Shown here: positions 11,805-25,300 of the stretch, one piece after another | Numbering within the stretch: position 1 is the stretch's first letter | How the letters are laid out: every line of letters starts with the position of its first letter | The notes under the pieces: generated by a model | Databases searched by the model: none | What the model saw: the letters and a program-made list of their open reading frames with translations, nothing else | Told to the model about the DNA's origin: nothing | NCBI GenBank assembly: GCA_947044365.1 | Contig: OX345649.1 | Span: 1,668,430 to 1,732,429 of the forward strand | Length of the DNA: 64,000 nucleotides | Direction: 5' to 3' | From: Petrosia ficiformis | Taxonomy: Eukaryota > Porifera > Demospongiae > Haplosclerida > Petrosiidae | Program-made: the position numbers and the translations under genes

Positions 11805-13334
11805 ATGAACGAAAAGGTAAACCTTGAGAAGTGTACATGCTGCAGTCACCATCATTGCAGGCTCAGTGATGGTCGTTTCAACAAATGGTTAGACGACACA
11901 ACTGTACATGGAGTTAAACATGTTTTGAAGGGAAAATCACCGTGTAGACGAATATTCTGGACTATGATATTCTTCATATCTGTAGTGGGATGTATGTACG
12001 AAATTGTTGATAGATTTATTTTCTTTTTTGGTAATCCTACCTCAACTACAATAAGCTTAGAATATGGCAGAAATGGTGTGCCATTTCCTGCAGTAACTGT
12101 TTGTAACCTTAATCCTGTCAAGAAATCTTTTGCCATGGAAAATGACCTAACAGATGTGTTAGGTCTTCTGTACCATTCATCAAAACTAAACTACAATCAA
12201 ACAAGAGATATTTTATCAGAATGTGAGAATTCAATGAACATCAGCAATATTAGCCAAACTTGTAGTCTCCATGATATTCTCTATCAGGGTCAAACAGACT
12301 TGAAAGATTTCATAGTTCAATGCAACTTTGGAGGTGATTTAAGCAGCAATGATTACTTTGACTGCGTTGATCAATTTTTTCCAGTAATAACAAACCTCGG
12401 CTTGTGTTACACATTCAATGGTCATAATGACTCTGGGAGATATGTGAAAGCTGCTGGAGAAAGATATGGACTCAAAATAGTTGTTAATATACATCAAAAT
12501 GAGTACGGCAGTTCACTGAATGGAAATGCAGGTATTAAAATGTCAATAAACTCCCAAGGGAGTTTGCCTGACCCAAATGAAAAAGGTATTGCAGTGCCAC
12601 CTGGAAGAAATGCATTTGTTGCTCTAAGAACTGAACGAACAATCGACAATACTAACAAAAAATGTCAGAGCAGTGAACATTATTTCAAGTACTTCCCAGA
12701 TCATGATTACTCTATCAGTACTTGCAAAGCTAATGCATATGTTAACTATGTTGGGGAAACTTGCCATTGCCTTCATCCTAGAGCTGAGGCAGCAATGGTT
12801 AGTGGAATGGAACAATGTACTATTAATGATACATGCTGTTTGATCAAAAGTGACTTAATTTATGATCCTATATCCAAGTGTCCCGAACGTGATGTATGTG
12901 ATGTCACATCCTATCAGCCATTTGTCAGCTATGCCCAATTTCCTTCCGATTCATTTGCTCAAGAATTTTCAGAAATGTTTAATATCAGTGTTGATGCCAT
13001 TTATAGAGATATTTTGGCCGTTACTGTTTATTTTGAAAATGTGGCAGTTACCAAATCAGAAACATCACAGTCCTATACTTCTAGTGGCCTATTGTCAGAT
13101 ATTGGAGGTCAACTTGGACTGTTCCTTGGAGCCAGTGTTATTTCTTTGTTAGAGATTATTATGTTGGTATTTGATGAAGCAAAGGATAGAATTTTAACCA
13201 GGTCTCTGAAAAGTAAAGTAAAGGATTTTGAAGATGGTATACATGATCATATTCCTGAAGTCACAGGAAATGAAACATATGTACATTCAGAGATTTATGA
13301 TATGTTTCCAGATGAAAATAGTGTACAACTATAA
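11805..13334 (+). CDS. DEG/ENaC/ASIC-family sodium channel subunit, intronless
   Basis: Predicted plasma-membrane subunit of a trimeric, amiloride-type cation channel; the gating stimulus is unknown. It is a single 509-codon ORF from ATG 11805 to TAA 13332-13334. Visible hallmarks in order: the cytoplasmic His-Gly gating motif (H35-G36, TVHGVKH); TM1 at about 50-73; the post-TM1 signature FPAVTVCNLNP (94-104); a long Cys-rich, N-glycosylation-site-rich extracellular domain with GLCYTFN; and a pre-TM2/TM2 block GGQLGLFLGASVISLLEI, with the G-A-S selectivity-filter triplet at 442-444; then a cytoplasmic tail of about 50 residues. The length is normal for the family. No intron interrupts it, unlike every neighbouring gene, which raises the possibility of a retrocopy origin. 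Specific ligand or ion selectivity cannot be read from the sequence. Confidence 0.95.
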   Translation: MNEKVNLEKCTCCSHHHCRLSDGRFNKWLDDTTVHGVKHVLKGKSPCRRIFWTMIFFISVVGCMYEIVDRFIFFFGNPTSTTISLEYGRNGVPFPAVTVCNLNPVKKSFAMENDLTDVLGLLYHSSKLNYNQTRDILSECENSMNISNISQTCSLHDILYQGQTDLKDFIVQCNFGGDLSSNDYFDCVDQFFPVITNLGLCYTFNGHNDSGRYVKAAGERYGLKIVVNIHQNEYGSSLNGNAGIKMSINSQGSLPDPNEKGIAVPPGRNAFVALRTERTIDNTNKKCQSSEHYFKYFPDHDYSISTCKANAYVNYVGETCHCLHPRAEAAMVSGMEQCTINDTCCLIKSDLIYDPISKCPERDVCDVTSYQPFVSYAQFPSDSFAQEFSEMFNISVDAIYRDILAVTVYFENVAVTKSETSQSYTSSGLLSDIGGQLGLFLGASVISLLEIIMLVFDEAKDRILTRSLKSKVKDFEDGIHDHIPEVTGNETYVHSEIYDMFPDENSVQL

Positions 13335-13995
13335 TTATATTTATGCATAAATCATATTTGGTTGCTTTGTCAAATGTTCACTGAGCAATCATATAATGTA
13401 TATATAAATATATTATTATATATAATTATTTATTTTAATACACTGGTATATAATTATTATTGCTATCTGTTCATAATCACCTTGGCTACAGGTAATAATA
13501 ATCTTGTTCTTTTGTTCGTGAGCTTTCATTTATACAGGTTTATAATAAGTCAAATATTACTTTACATTGCTGCAAAAACTAATGAACAAAGTGTTGCAGT
13601 AGCATCAGTACATTGATGTAGAATTTCAAAGAAACATGGACAGAAATGATATACAATGTACATATGCAATTTTAGCTTACAGTTTGCTACCATTATAATA
13701 TAGACTACATAAATATTGCATATACATATCCATATGCCTACAAGAAGCATGTATAAACTAGTGTTGTTTTAGTTTGACAATAATGACCATTTTCACTCAA
13801 AGTTATAATTTAATTAACTAAAACTTTACTGGCCATTTTTCATTTTACATAGACCTGTAATTTAGTTAACTAAAACAACACTAGTATCTCTTTATACGAT
13901 TCAAACATTAGAACCATGCACTATCTTCATAAATTATTACATATCGTTTAATTTAAAAATAATATTAAATATCTAGAATACAATTCTTGTCAATA
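13335..13995. other. Convergent intergenic spacer, channel gene and UPB1 3' ends
   Basis: The 3' ends of the plus-strand channel gene and the minus-strand UPB1 gene face each other here. The spacer is AT-rich, holds the MITE at 13761-13881, and shows no other gene. Confidence 0.6.
13761..13881. mobile_element. MITE, GTGTTGTTTTAGTT family
   Basis: Begins GTGTTGTTTTAGTT and ends AACTAAAACAACAC as a terminal inverted repeat, flanked by TA (cTA at the left, TAg at the right). It is 121 bp with an A/T-rich interior of TTAGTTAAC motifs. Related copies lie at 15498-15711, 21629-21944, 29876-30137 and 58981-59255. Confidence 0.7.
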
Positions 13996-16272
13996 TTAGT
14001 CAGATGTTTCATAAACAATCTGTGGTTTGAAGTCTGGGTTTGTTGTAGCAGATAATTCATCAGCATACATTTCAATACGCTGTGTCATCTATGGATGGAA
14101 GGAGAGACAGAAACAGAGACAAAGAAACAGAGACAGAAGAGACAGAGAGGACAGAGAAACAGTAAGTATAATCACAGAAACCAATCAAGTATAAACCTCT
14201 GACAATCCCATATTCAGAAATGACTGAATAGACAGATATAGTAGAGTAACAGTTTACACCCTCACACACTGTTGTATTATGTGTATATAACACTATATTA
14301 CAAGTACTTAGTTATAGAATGCAATTGTAACTATCACTAACAAATATTTGTTTGACAATACTTTATGATGATAATCCATTAAAACATCTTACATGTATCA
14401 TTGGAACTATTAAGTAAAGGCAGGTATTATGTTATTTATATGACACACCATCTTGATTACCAACAACAAAGTGATATGTATATGTATGCATATTGGTCTG
14501 ACAGGTAGTACTATACTTACATGTACTATGGAGCACTGTCACTCTTTTTGATATACCATCCATCATGCTATAAACTTAAAAAAATTAAGCCATTGTATTT
14601 TCTTCTGGAACAGGTATAATTTGATTTAAAACAAAAGGTAACAAAAGTAAGCTCAACCTCATTGTATTGACAATAATAGTCATGAATAATTACTATAATA
14701 ATATTCATTACCTTAAATAGAATCAATGGGGAATTAAATCACATGTACTATACATGGCATTCATGACACGTGACACTGAGATTATGGATACATACTATGT
14801 TACCATGGCAACATAAAAAATTCAGATTTCCTGATCATGTTTATATATTACATGTACATAAAGATATATGCAAATGTATATTATATATATAATTTATGAG
14901 ACTATTATAAATATTACACAATACAAGTATACACATATATGATATAATTATAATGTATAATCCTACTATGTAATATTTATATACATACATGTACATGTAT
15001 AATATTATGTATATTATAATATACTATGTAATATGTATATACATACATGTACATGTATAATATATTATGTATATTATAATATACTATGTAATATGTATAT
15101 ACATACATGTACATGTATAATATATTATGTATATTATAATATACTATGTAATATTTGTAATTATGTACTCTCATAGAATCCTGTTATATGTACATGTACA
15201 TACCTATTATAGTAATATACATATACATATAATATAATAATACATTAATGTACTCTTATGATTATATATATTACATAGTAGAATCATACATTAAAAAAAT
15301 GAAAGAACATGTAGGGATATCAAAACCGAAAAAGCACAGTAACAAGATTGCGATGATATCACAGCAACAAAATTCCACATAACAACCCTACATACATAAG
15401 TACCATTTCTTTGTGTTTGGTTTTACTCTAGCTATATATACTTATGTAGGGTTGTTATGTGGAAGTGGATTTTTTTTATTTTGTGGCTGTAATACTAGTG
15501 TTATATAGTATGACTAGTTTATCACAATTTCAGTTTACTAATAATAGTTATAGTTAATTAACTAAGGTAATATTAGTCTTACTTTTAGTTTCAGTTAACT
15601 AACTAAAAGTGCCCATTATTGGCCAATTTTCAATTTAGTTATTGCAGTAGACCCTAATTTAGTTATAGTTAATAATGCCTCACTAAAAGGGTTTTAGTTA
15701 CAAAACAACACTATATGATACCTTGTTTCTGTGTGTACATAGTATGTACAGTAAATGTATATGTACAATTTGTACATAATATGATCCCCATAGTAAATAC
15801 ATTATGCATAATTATTGCGTACGCGCAGGACTGCCTCGCTCGCACTAAACTGTAGGTGTGGTCAATTATCCAGAAAGGTGTGGTTTTAGTCACACACATT
15901 GTATATTTGTCTTTGACACTTATAATGGCAGGAAAGAAGAGAGAATTTAGTGACTTGTCATCTTGTGATCCTTGCGATGATGCTAACATACATGGGATTG
16001 TCTTGCCTCTCGTTCACTCTCATGTAGACCTCACTGTTTCTGTTCTCTACCTCTTAAATTCTCCTCTGTCTTGGCCTCTTCTGTAGCTCCCGCTCTTTGC
16101 TTACTTTTTCTCAGTGTAGATAGGTGTCGAAAGCGTGCTGTAGGTCCCTCGCTCATAGGTTCCTCAATCATCTCTACATTAGAGCAGTACGCCATTACCA
16201 GTATGCACGGTCAATTGATTAACGTGCCTGTGGTTGTATTTTTAATTATTGCATTCCTAAGCGTGACAGAAC

Positions 16273-16353
<81 letters not shown>

Positions 16354-19300
16354 GAACTAAGGTCGAGATTTCACTACACTCCCGGATTATTTGCCTTGCA
16401 CTAAGGTGCTTGGCAATAATTATATACGAACCTGAAAACACCACTTGTCTTTGATCTGTTGTGCTAGATTAAGGTCAGCCTCTGTAACGAGAAGACCATC
16501 TCGAACACGAGATAGACCCTATAAAGAGATGAAGTAATTAGAATCAAAGTTTACTAGAAATTCAAGCTAGTTAACAATGAATGAGAAAATCTGTCACTTC
16601 TAAGTTCATTAGTGAAGCAATTTAGCCAGAGCTCAAAGAAAGGAGAGTAGCAAACTGGCAATGCCAAAACATGACCACATCAAAGAAATTGAGACAAGGA
16701 AAGGAGGAGTGGCCACCTTCCTTTGCACCTTTGACTAAAACCCAGTATACATGTGTTTACATTACAGTAACCCTTTACTCTGTGGGCTTGAATTAGTAAT
16801 TCCAATATGTGCGTTTTTACATTGAGATTTTATATGGTAAGCAAAATACATTTATCTACAAACTATTGCTAGCAGAAGATGCACTTGACATAGCATTTGA
16901 AGCATGGGCAAAACTGGCTCTATATGTTTAGCATGTGTGCTATTGGGAATACACCTTGAGCCAATTAACAAACTACAAATACTGCTGGTGTCAAAATAAT
17001 CATATTTTAACATGCAAAGAGAGAAGCTCTTTGGACCAATAGTGTGCCATAAGGTTTATCAAAACAATGGTGGGTAGCTGACAATATAATCTCTGTCAGT
17101 CACTCTATACACTCTAAATTTATATATACTGTACATGTGACTTCTCCTAAATAGTCAGAAAGTTATCAAATCAGCATAAGGTCAGACAGAAGTCACCCAA
17201 GTTATGTTAACTACAGTACTAAGTACTTATACTCAATTATGTGAATGTTAATTTGTGCCTATCTTTGGTGCTCCCCCCAAAATAAACTCACTGGAGTTCT
17301 ACTACCATCAGGTGCAGCAACATAACTGGAGCCATAGAAGTGACCAAAGTCCTTGTGAGCTATAACATAAAAGAATATTGATATTAGTAATAACACACAT
17401 TAAAAAGCATTATGTATAGGAAATATACACTGCTATACTACACAATGTTGTCTATATGTATACATGTATTTCATTATGGCCTGCGGGGGCATCCCTATGA
17501 TTGTTTTCCCACAGGTTTGAACTATATATTCTTGTGTCACATGTGCATATGCATTGCAGACATAGTTAAGGATGTTGTGTCATTCCAGGGGGCTCAGTCA
17601 ATATGGGCGTGGCACATAAAAGAACTTGTGCTTGAGCTACAGAGTACACAGGTTGCAAAAAAACAAATAGCTACTATAACAATGAGACATTATAAAAATC
17701 AAAAACAAATATTCATGATAGGTTATAGAGTTTTAGATGAAGTCATCGGCAGTGATTTAGGTTGAAATCATTCTGTGACTTCAGTTTCATCAATGATCTA
17801 GTATTCAGAGTATGTATACTACTATACTGTACATGTTCATGAGGTACATGTACATGTATACTACTATACTGGACATGAGGTACATGTACATGTATACTAC
17901 TATACTGTACATGTTCATGAGATACATGTACATGTATAATACTATACCGGACATGAGGTACAACATGTATACTACTATACTGTACATGGGCTAGGCTAAG
18001 ATGCCACAGGTATATTTATGGCATTATCATGCAACTATCTATAAACTGTTGAATTCCTTAAAATCACATTCTATAGAATGTATAATTATTAGGGCTGGGA
18101 CGATTAATCGATTAATCGATTAATCAATCGATATTGAAAATTCTTCTGATTATCGATTACAAGTCTCTTATATCGACTATGTTAATTATTTCAGAAGACA
18201 TACTTTTCAAGCATGCAATAATGTACATTATGGAAGTGACAGAAAACCTTTTTGATCATCAAATGGGTGGAGTTTCCTGCATTAATTGACTTAATTGGCC
18301 TAATTACTTCCGCTGATTTTAATCGATTATCAATCGGTTTGAAGTTAGTGATAATCGATTTCAGAATCTCAGGTGATTCCCAGCCCTAATAATTATACAA
18401 ATACCTAATACCCATGGAAATGAACTACAATTTTCAATCAAACAATTGCATTTAAATGCTCACAATTTGTAAAGTTCTAGTAATTCAGTATCTAAGAAGT
18501 CTATTAAGGTAGTGCTCCGGTAATTAGCAATTTATTAATCTCTGATTACTATCATAGTGTATTTTTTAGGTAACTTGTTCTAATTATCCACACACTCTAT
18601 TACTCTGAAATTTTAAAACCAGTAGTTGAAAGACTGAAGTGTTTGGCACAGTTCATTTATCTTTTAGCACTGTTTATTTTTGAGTCACAATACATTTTAC
18701 ATAGTGGAATGCTCGTTTCAGAAATCCTAGAACCTGTATTTTAAAAAAGAGACCGTTGCTGTGTAGACTAAGGTAAGTTATGAGAGTAGAACAAGTTTCA
18801 TGTCTGTAGCTATCATAGATTCGTCAAATAAGTTACCTCTAGCTGAAAGAAACAGCATGGTGTTGCTGTGAAACAGAGAGTGCTATCAAGACAAGATCAG
18901 TTCTGTGTTTAGAGGTCAGTAAGACTATCACAAGTAACCAAGAAGTTCTTCTGTAAGTGGAGTTTTTTAGTGGAAAAACAAGTTTAAAAGTTGTCCTCGT
19001 GAATAAAAAAATAATGCTAATTACTTGAGCACCACCTTAATTGATAATACACACAAATCTCCATACTATGGAAATAGTGTGTTAACCACAAATATTAAGC
19101 TTTAATGCACTAAATCACATCCCAAAGATATGTACTGTACTCTACAAGCTACATGCTACAGTTTACATGTACTTACACATGTACATTATATAATACACAT
19201 GTAGTAATAATTATGAAACCAAAGTGGAAGTACAGAATAACAGTGATAGGTATACTACAGTACACATGCATGTACCATCAGTACTGTATGATAATAAAGT

Positions 19301-22300
19301 ATAGGTAAAAGTACATGTAAATAAATACTGGGTCTGGTATGTAAGAGATTTATAAACATGAGGTAGAGTATTACATGCTGTGTTCTGCCCAGATTATGTA
19401 GTATGGTGGTAAGATGCTGACTTGCATTTAGTGCTGTTTATCCAGTAATGTCTCACTATCTGAGAGGTGGTTAATTCACTTAAGAGGTGATTAGTGCTGA
19501 CCAGTGTACATGGCAGAGTGATAATATCCATTCCATTGTCAGATAAATATTTATAGTTGAGATAATGATGGAACCTTATTTCAGGGCAATAATGATCGTG
19601 TGGTTATTGTACATTCACAAATTATCAAACACATGCAGTGTTACCCCCAGGATAAATATTAAGGGTGGAGGAGTGCATCAGTGGTACATGAAATTTGGTC
19701 AACAATGTTCAATCAGTGTTGTAAAACAGTGTTTTTCAGCATAAATTAAAGGATGGGAGAGCAATAATAAAAGGTGGGGGAGTGCCATGGCACCACTCTT
19801 TGGGGGAAATAGTGCATATTTTTTACTTAGTATTGCATGATGCATGGTTGGCTACCGATACTGAAAATTAATACAATTCTTTCAGTTTTGGGCTATTTCA
19901 TTTTTTGGCCAAGACGGGAAGTTTTAAGAACACAAAAGAAGAAAGGGAACGCATGTATATAATTACCTCACCCTCTGGCTCAGTGATTGTAAACCTGATA
20001 TAGGACTCGTAGGTGTGTTATAACATAATTATACATATACTATATAAATTATGTGTATTTATAATTACCTGGTTTACCATCACCAGAAGTGAATTCATTA
20101 GGATACACTTCCTACACAATACAGAATGGTATATAGTATTGGATATATAAGTTTGGATGTGATTATGAAGATGAATGATTTCATAAACTTGTACATGTAA
20201 GACCTAGCTATATGTGATCAAATTACTTTATCATTAACATTACTATCCTTTACAGTACCTATTGTATTCTGAAACAGATGAATCTTACAAATTTATATTT
20301 TATTTTACAGAGGGTCACTCCCACAGAAAATACTCTAAACCTACACCACATGTAGAACCTTCTGGTAGCTTCAGGGTACTAAAGCATCTCAAGTGTTGAG
20401 TTGTCATCTTCTAGTGAGAAATGGTGCTTGAGCTGGTAAACAATATTTGAAGACATAATAATGTCTATCCTAAAGGAGACCAGTTTTTGCAAGCATTTTA
20501 AATGAAAGAGAAAGAATGGCTGGATTACAGAAACTAACATCAGCATATCCCCAATCATCAACCAATACAAACACAATATAAGGCTTGGTTAATCTTTGAT
20601 CCACAGACCCAAACCGCCTCTGTATGTTTATAATCATATTATAACTTACAGTTCCAACACGATTATTACAAGCCACAAAATAATTGTTAGCAATGGAAGC
20701 ATTACGAGCTTCAATTGGCCACATGGGTTCACTGAAGAAAAGAAAAATGAATTTATATTACAATTACTAAAGAGATCAAATAATTATGATTTTATGTTAT
20801 ATTTATAGTCTACGTGAGGTCAAAAGTACTGCTATGTATGCCAACTTATGAAATTATTTTGTTATTATGGCCCATAGGAGTTTTAGTTATAGTTAACTAA
20901 AACAGCACTATGAGCCAATGAAAGCAATATGCTCATACTTTGAATAGTGCTGTATAGGGATGGGCAATATTTTGATTATCGTGATAATCGTGATTAAAAT
21001 TTTCAACACTGTTTACTCAACAAATGAAAGGTATCAATTTGATTGTTGAATGAAATCTACATACATATGTAAGGTAACCAATAATTGGAATAATCGTGAT
21101 ACTTGCACAGACAATAATCATTGACTCATATGTTCATACATACAATAGAGGCCAAGCACTTTATGAAAACATAATTCACTGAGTGACAATTTTAAAAAAA
21201 CATGCAATTTGAAGTGTATTGAAGTTAAATGTAAATATCCATTGAATTATGGAGTTCAGGATTTTGCCACCCAATTTAAATAAAACTTATATAAATGAAT
21301 AATTTTAAAATCTGTTTTAGAACTTTAATGTGTTAGAGAGAACTCAACTCACCTCAAGGCCCCTACAGTTGCTGAGGGATTAAAAACAATCTCTGCTCCA
21401 TTGATACCATAAGCCAGCCAGTTGAGTGGATGATGTCTACCATAACATATATTAATAGCTATTTTACCAAACTGTGTCTGAAATACTTTATGACCGGTAT
21501 TACCTTCTAAATAATAAGTGGACTGAGGAAAGACAGGGATATGAAAATATGAAAGCACTTCCTTCATACATGTACTATTAGTGCCTATACCGGTATAAGT
21601 AAATGTATAGATGCCTATACCCAATGTAGTGTTGTTTTAGTTAACTATAACTATAACCAAAAACCCCTTTTAGTAAGGATTAGTGAATTAACTATAACTA
21701 TAATTAAAACCCCTTTTAGTAAGATATTACGACTTTTAGTTAATTAAACTATAACTAAATTACAGAACTACTGTAATAAAAATAACTAACTAAAATGAAA
21801 ATTGGCCAATAATGGGCAGTTTTAGTTAGTTAACTAAAACTAAAACCCTTTTAATAAGCCTAATATTATTATTTTATTTAACTAAAACCAGGTATACTAT
21901 AACTATAACTAAAAGTGGTGGCTATAGTCATACTAAAACAACACTAACACAAGTTATAGATACATATAGGTATAGGCAAGTAGTATAGGGCAGATACAGA
22001 TACTTTACGGATCAAGGTTTTAAAAAACATTATATCACAATTTCAGTAATTTCACTGTAGGAAAAAATTGATGCAACACTCAGACTCATATTAGTTAAGA
22101 TATGTCTATTAATGATGTGTGATACATATCGATATATCGATATTTTCATTCAATATCATAATACAATACTGGAGTGGATAGTTTAGTAAACCAGTTTTTT
22201 CTAATTTGTCTAATTTTATTCCTAAAGGAATTATAACAAGCTAGTGTGCATAACTGTGATTTATTTCTTTTACTATTTCTTGACAAATACAACCAAACAG

Positions 22301-25300
22301 GACAATTATTTATAGCATTTCAATTATTATTTTAAACTTCATGATACTGTTTTTTTTAAAAATCATATTGTGATATTTTTGGTAATGATATGCAATACTA
22401 TATTTTAGTTGTATCGCACATCCCTAATTTCCATCTTTTCTAGTAGTTTGTGAGTTTCAATTTCCACAGAAACAGTATAAGTGCAATACTACTGATTAGA
22501 ATAAACCTTATCTGTACCTTCCTCTTACCTCATTAAAGTCCCCAACACGTGGTATATGATTCTTACGACTCTTTCCAATCACTTTACCAGTATTAGAAAT
22601 AACAACAGCAGTATTAGCTAAAATACCACCATGTGTATCATCTCTTTCTAGTATAGGTGAAACAATCACCATGTTATACTTCTTGGCCATCTGAAAAAAT
22701 CATGTGATCAGTCATGTGACCAAGTGAACTAGTCATGTGGTCAGTCATGTGACAAAGTGAATTGTTCATGTGGTCAGTCGTGTGACAATGTGAACCCATC
22801 ATGTGGTAACAGGAAAAGTGATGTGGTGATTGCATACCTCTTGGCATAGTTTAGTAGTTGGTCCGTCTTCTGCCGACTCAGCAAATTCAGTCCAGGGATA
22901 TTTTTCACGAGTACAGAATATAAAAGGCATTGCTATAAGCACAAAGACATTTATATGACTGTATAGAAGAAACACATAATGGACTGATGTACAGAACACA
23001 ATATATATGCAATTTCCTTGTAGTGATGTACTGATTAGGGTTCATAGAACAGGGGAGATTCCCCACATAGAGTTCTGACTAAATGAATTTAAACATGCAC
23101 AGAATCCACCAGAGGCAACCTCAGAGGGTCTAAATTGACACTTTTCCTGGGAGAGTGTACCCCCAACCCACGAGGAGCATTGTGTTTTGCATCATCAATT
23201 CCTTCTCCTCACTAACATTTGTAGTATCGGTATTGGTTATTTCTGAAATATGTAACCGATATTGTAACGCGTATAGTTATTATTATTATTATTACGATGC
23301 TACTCAAGTAATATTCAAAATAAAAAGGATGTAATATTAATTATCATTCAGCTAAGAAGAGTGCTAGTAACATATACCCTGCTATGGAAGCCTAGATCAT
23401 GTTGTGTTGTTCTAGTTCTTGGGTACTAGAACTAATATAATTTCAGTTCTGGCCTTTTTATTTTAGTTCTAGTACCAAGAACTAGAATTGGTACTAGAAC
23501 TAAAAATATATTTTGTTAAGAACTGGAATTGGTACTAGAACTAAAAATATATTTTGTTAAGAACTGGAATTGGTAAAAATATATTTTGTTAAGAACTGGA
23601 ATTGGTACTAGAACTAAAAATATATTTTGTTAAGAACTAGAATTGGTATTAGAACTAAATCTTTGCAATAAAACTTTAATTAGTACAGTAACTATATAAA
23701 ACCACTACAAATAATTGCAAATGTCAGGAATACCAGTAACTTGGGCCATTTTACATTTTCTTTGAAGTACACTGTAAAAATGAACCAGTTATTTTAAATT
23801 TGATTACAGGAGTTTCAATGCTGTATATATTGATAATAAATAGTATGCTTGTGAGGTATAAATTATTGTAAATTTTCATTCAATTATCTGTGGAAAACAA
23901 AGTTGTTTGTTGACAAAGTTGTGTAATAAATAATAAATAGCAAATGGATTTTTTAAAATATTTGATATATATAATATATATAATATATATATATATCATA
24001 ATGAGATTCATAGCACATACATTTCTATGGGGCGTGTAAGTTTATATTTCTAATATAAACCTCAAAATAGGTTGATATTTTAAAATATCAACCTTGTGAA
24101 ACTCGACGGCGATTTCTTACGGACTCAATGACAATCTCTTACAGGACAATCCAAGGTATGAATCTCATTCTAAAATATATCAGATATAACATGTTTCATC
24201 CGTCTATATGCGTTATATAAACCTGCCAACTCGGATGATATCTTACCTCGTGGCAGGTTTATATAATGCATATAGACCTCTGAAACATGTAATATATAAC
24301 ACATATATAATTAAATATATACAAATGTTTAAAATATATATTTATTCGTTGTTTGTTATCTGTTATTTGTTATTTGTTATTATAAGTACAAAGTTGTGGA
24401 ATTTGTCAACAAATAACATTATTCTCCACAGATAATTGATTGAGAATTAATAATTTATCTCACAAGCATAATATTTATTATCAATATAGCATTGAAACTC
24501 CTGTAACCAAATAAGGGTTAAAATAACCGGTTCATTTTTACAGTATGGAAGGGTACTAATTTTAGCATTTTACAACTTGTTTTGATAATGATATCATGCA
24601 CAGCTGATGAGTACCAGCACCTGGCACCATAGAACTAGTATTAGGACAATAAGACAGAACTATAACTGGAACTAAAATTATCAAAATAAAGGTTCTGGAA
24701 TCATAACTGGAACTAAAATTATCCAAATAAAGGTTCTAGAACTACTACTGGAACTGTAGACAACAACAAAAAAGTTCCAGAACTAGAACTGGAACTTTTA
24801 AAATAAATAGAACTAGAACAACACTACCTAGATGATAATGTATATTGTTGTAATAGATATTCCATAGATAATTATTATCTGTCTCATTCAATCTGTCTTT
24901 TATTTTTCAATTTAGAGGATTTTTATTTATGATATGCAGACATGAGGGAATTAAAAACAAACGAAACTGAATAAAGTCAGGACTGAATATCAGAAGATCC
25001 CGAGTTCCATCCCCAATCGGATTCCTGACATGTTTCAGTTTTCTGGTAATTCTCTCATGCCTGCCTATCATAAATAATGCCTTGTACATGTCTTATGCAA
25101 TCAATACTGTGTCTAAAAGATTTTTATAGTCACAAAATGCTTTTAAGTTAATTATTGTCCTTATATACTTTCATCAGTTCTATGTCATAATACTCGTACA
25201 TACACTATACAATAATTCCATAAAGATAGAGTTGGACAATATTGACTATTAAATTTTGCAATTATTGCCAAAAGTTGACTCGCAATTATTGCAAATATTA

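Larger units (their letters stand above)
23402..24826. mobile_element. Large foldback element (1.4 kb inverted repeat)
   Basis: The outer arms are TGTTGTTCTAGTTC (about 23404) and GAACTAGAACAACA (about 24809). Inner arms pair 23769-23880 with 24440-24545, for example GGAGTTTCAATGCTGTATAT against ATATAGCATTGAAACTCC. A perfect-looking hairpin (24187-24294) sits at the centre. The left arm has expanded into a 43-bp tandem repeat (23501-23655). There is no coding potential. Confidence 0.65.

Noticed and set aside
12862..13152. Second plus-strand ORF inside the channel gene
   Set aside because: Out-of-frame shadow of the DEG/ENaC coding sequence.
14072..14293. Minus-strand 73-codon ORF next to the last UPB1 exon
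   Set aside because: It runs through an ACAGAGACAGA low-complexity tract in the intron; the real exon is 14088-13996 in another frame.
16211..16454. Tyr-Ile repeat proteins on both strands; similar ORFs at 55673-55979
   Set aside because: Translation of (TA)n microsatellites.
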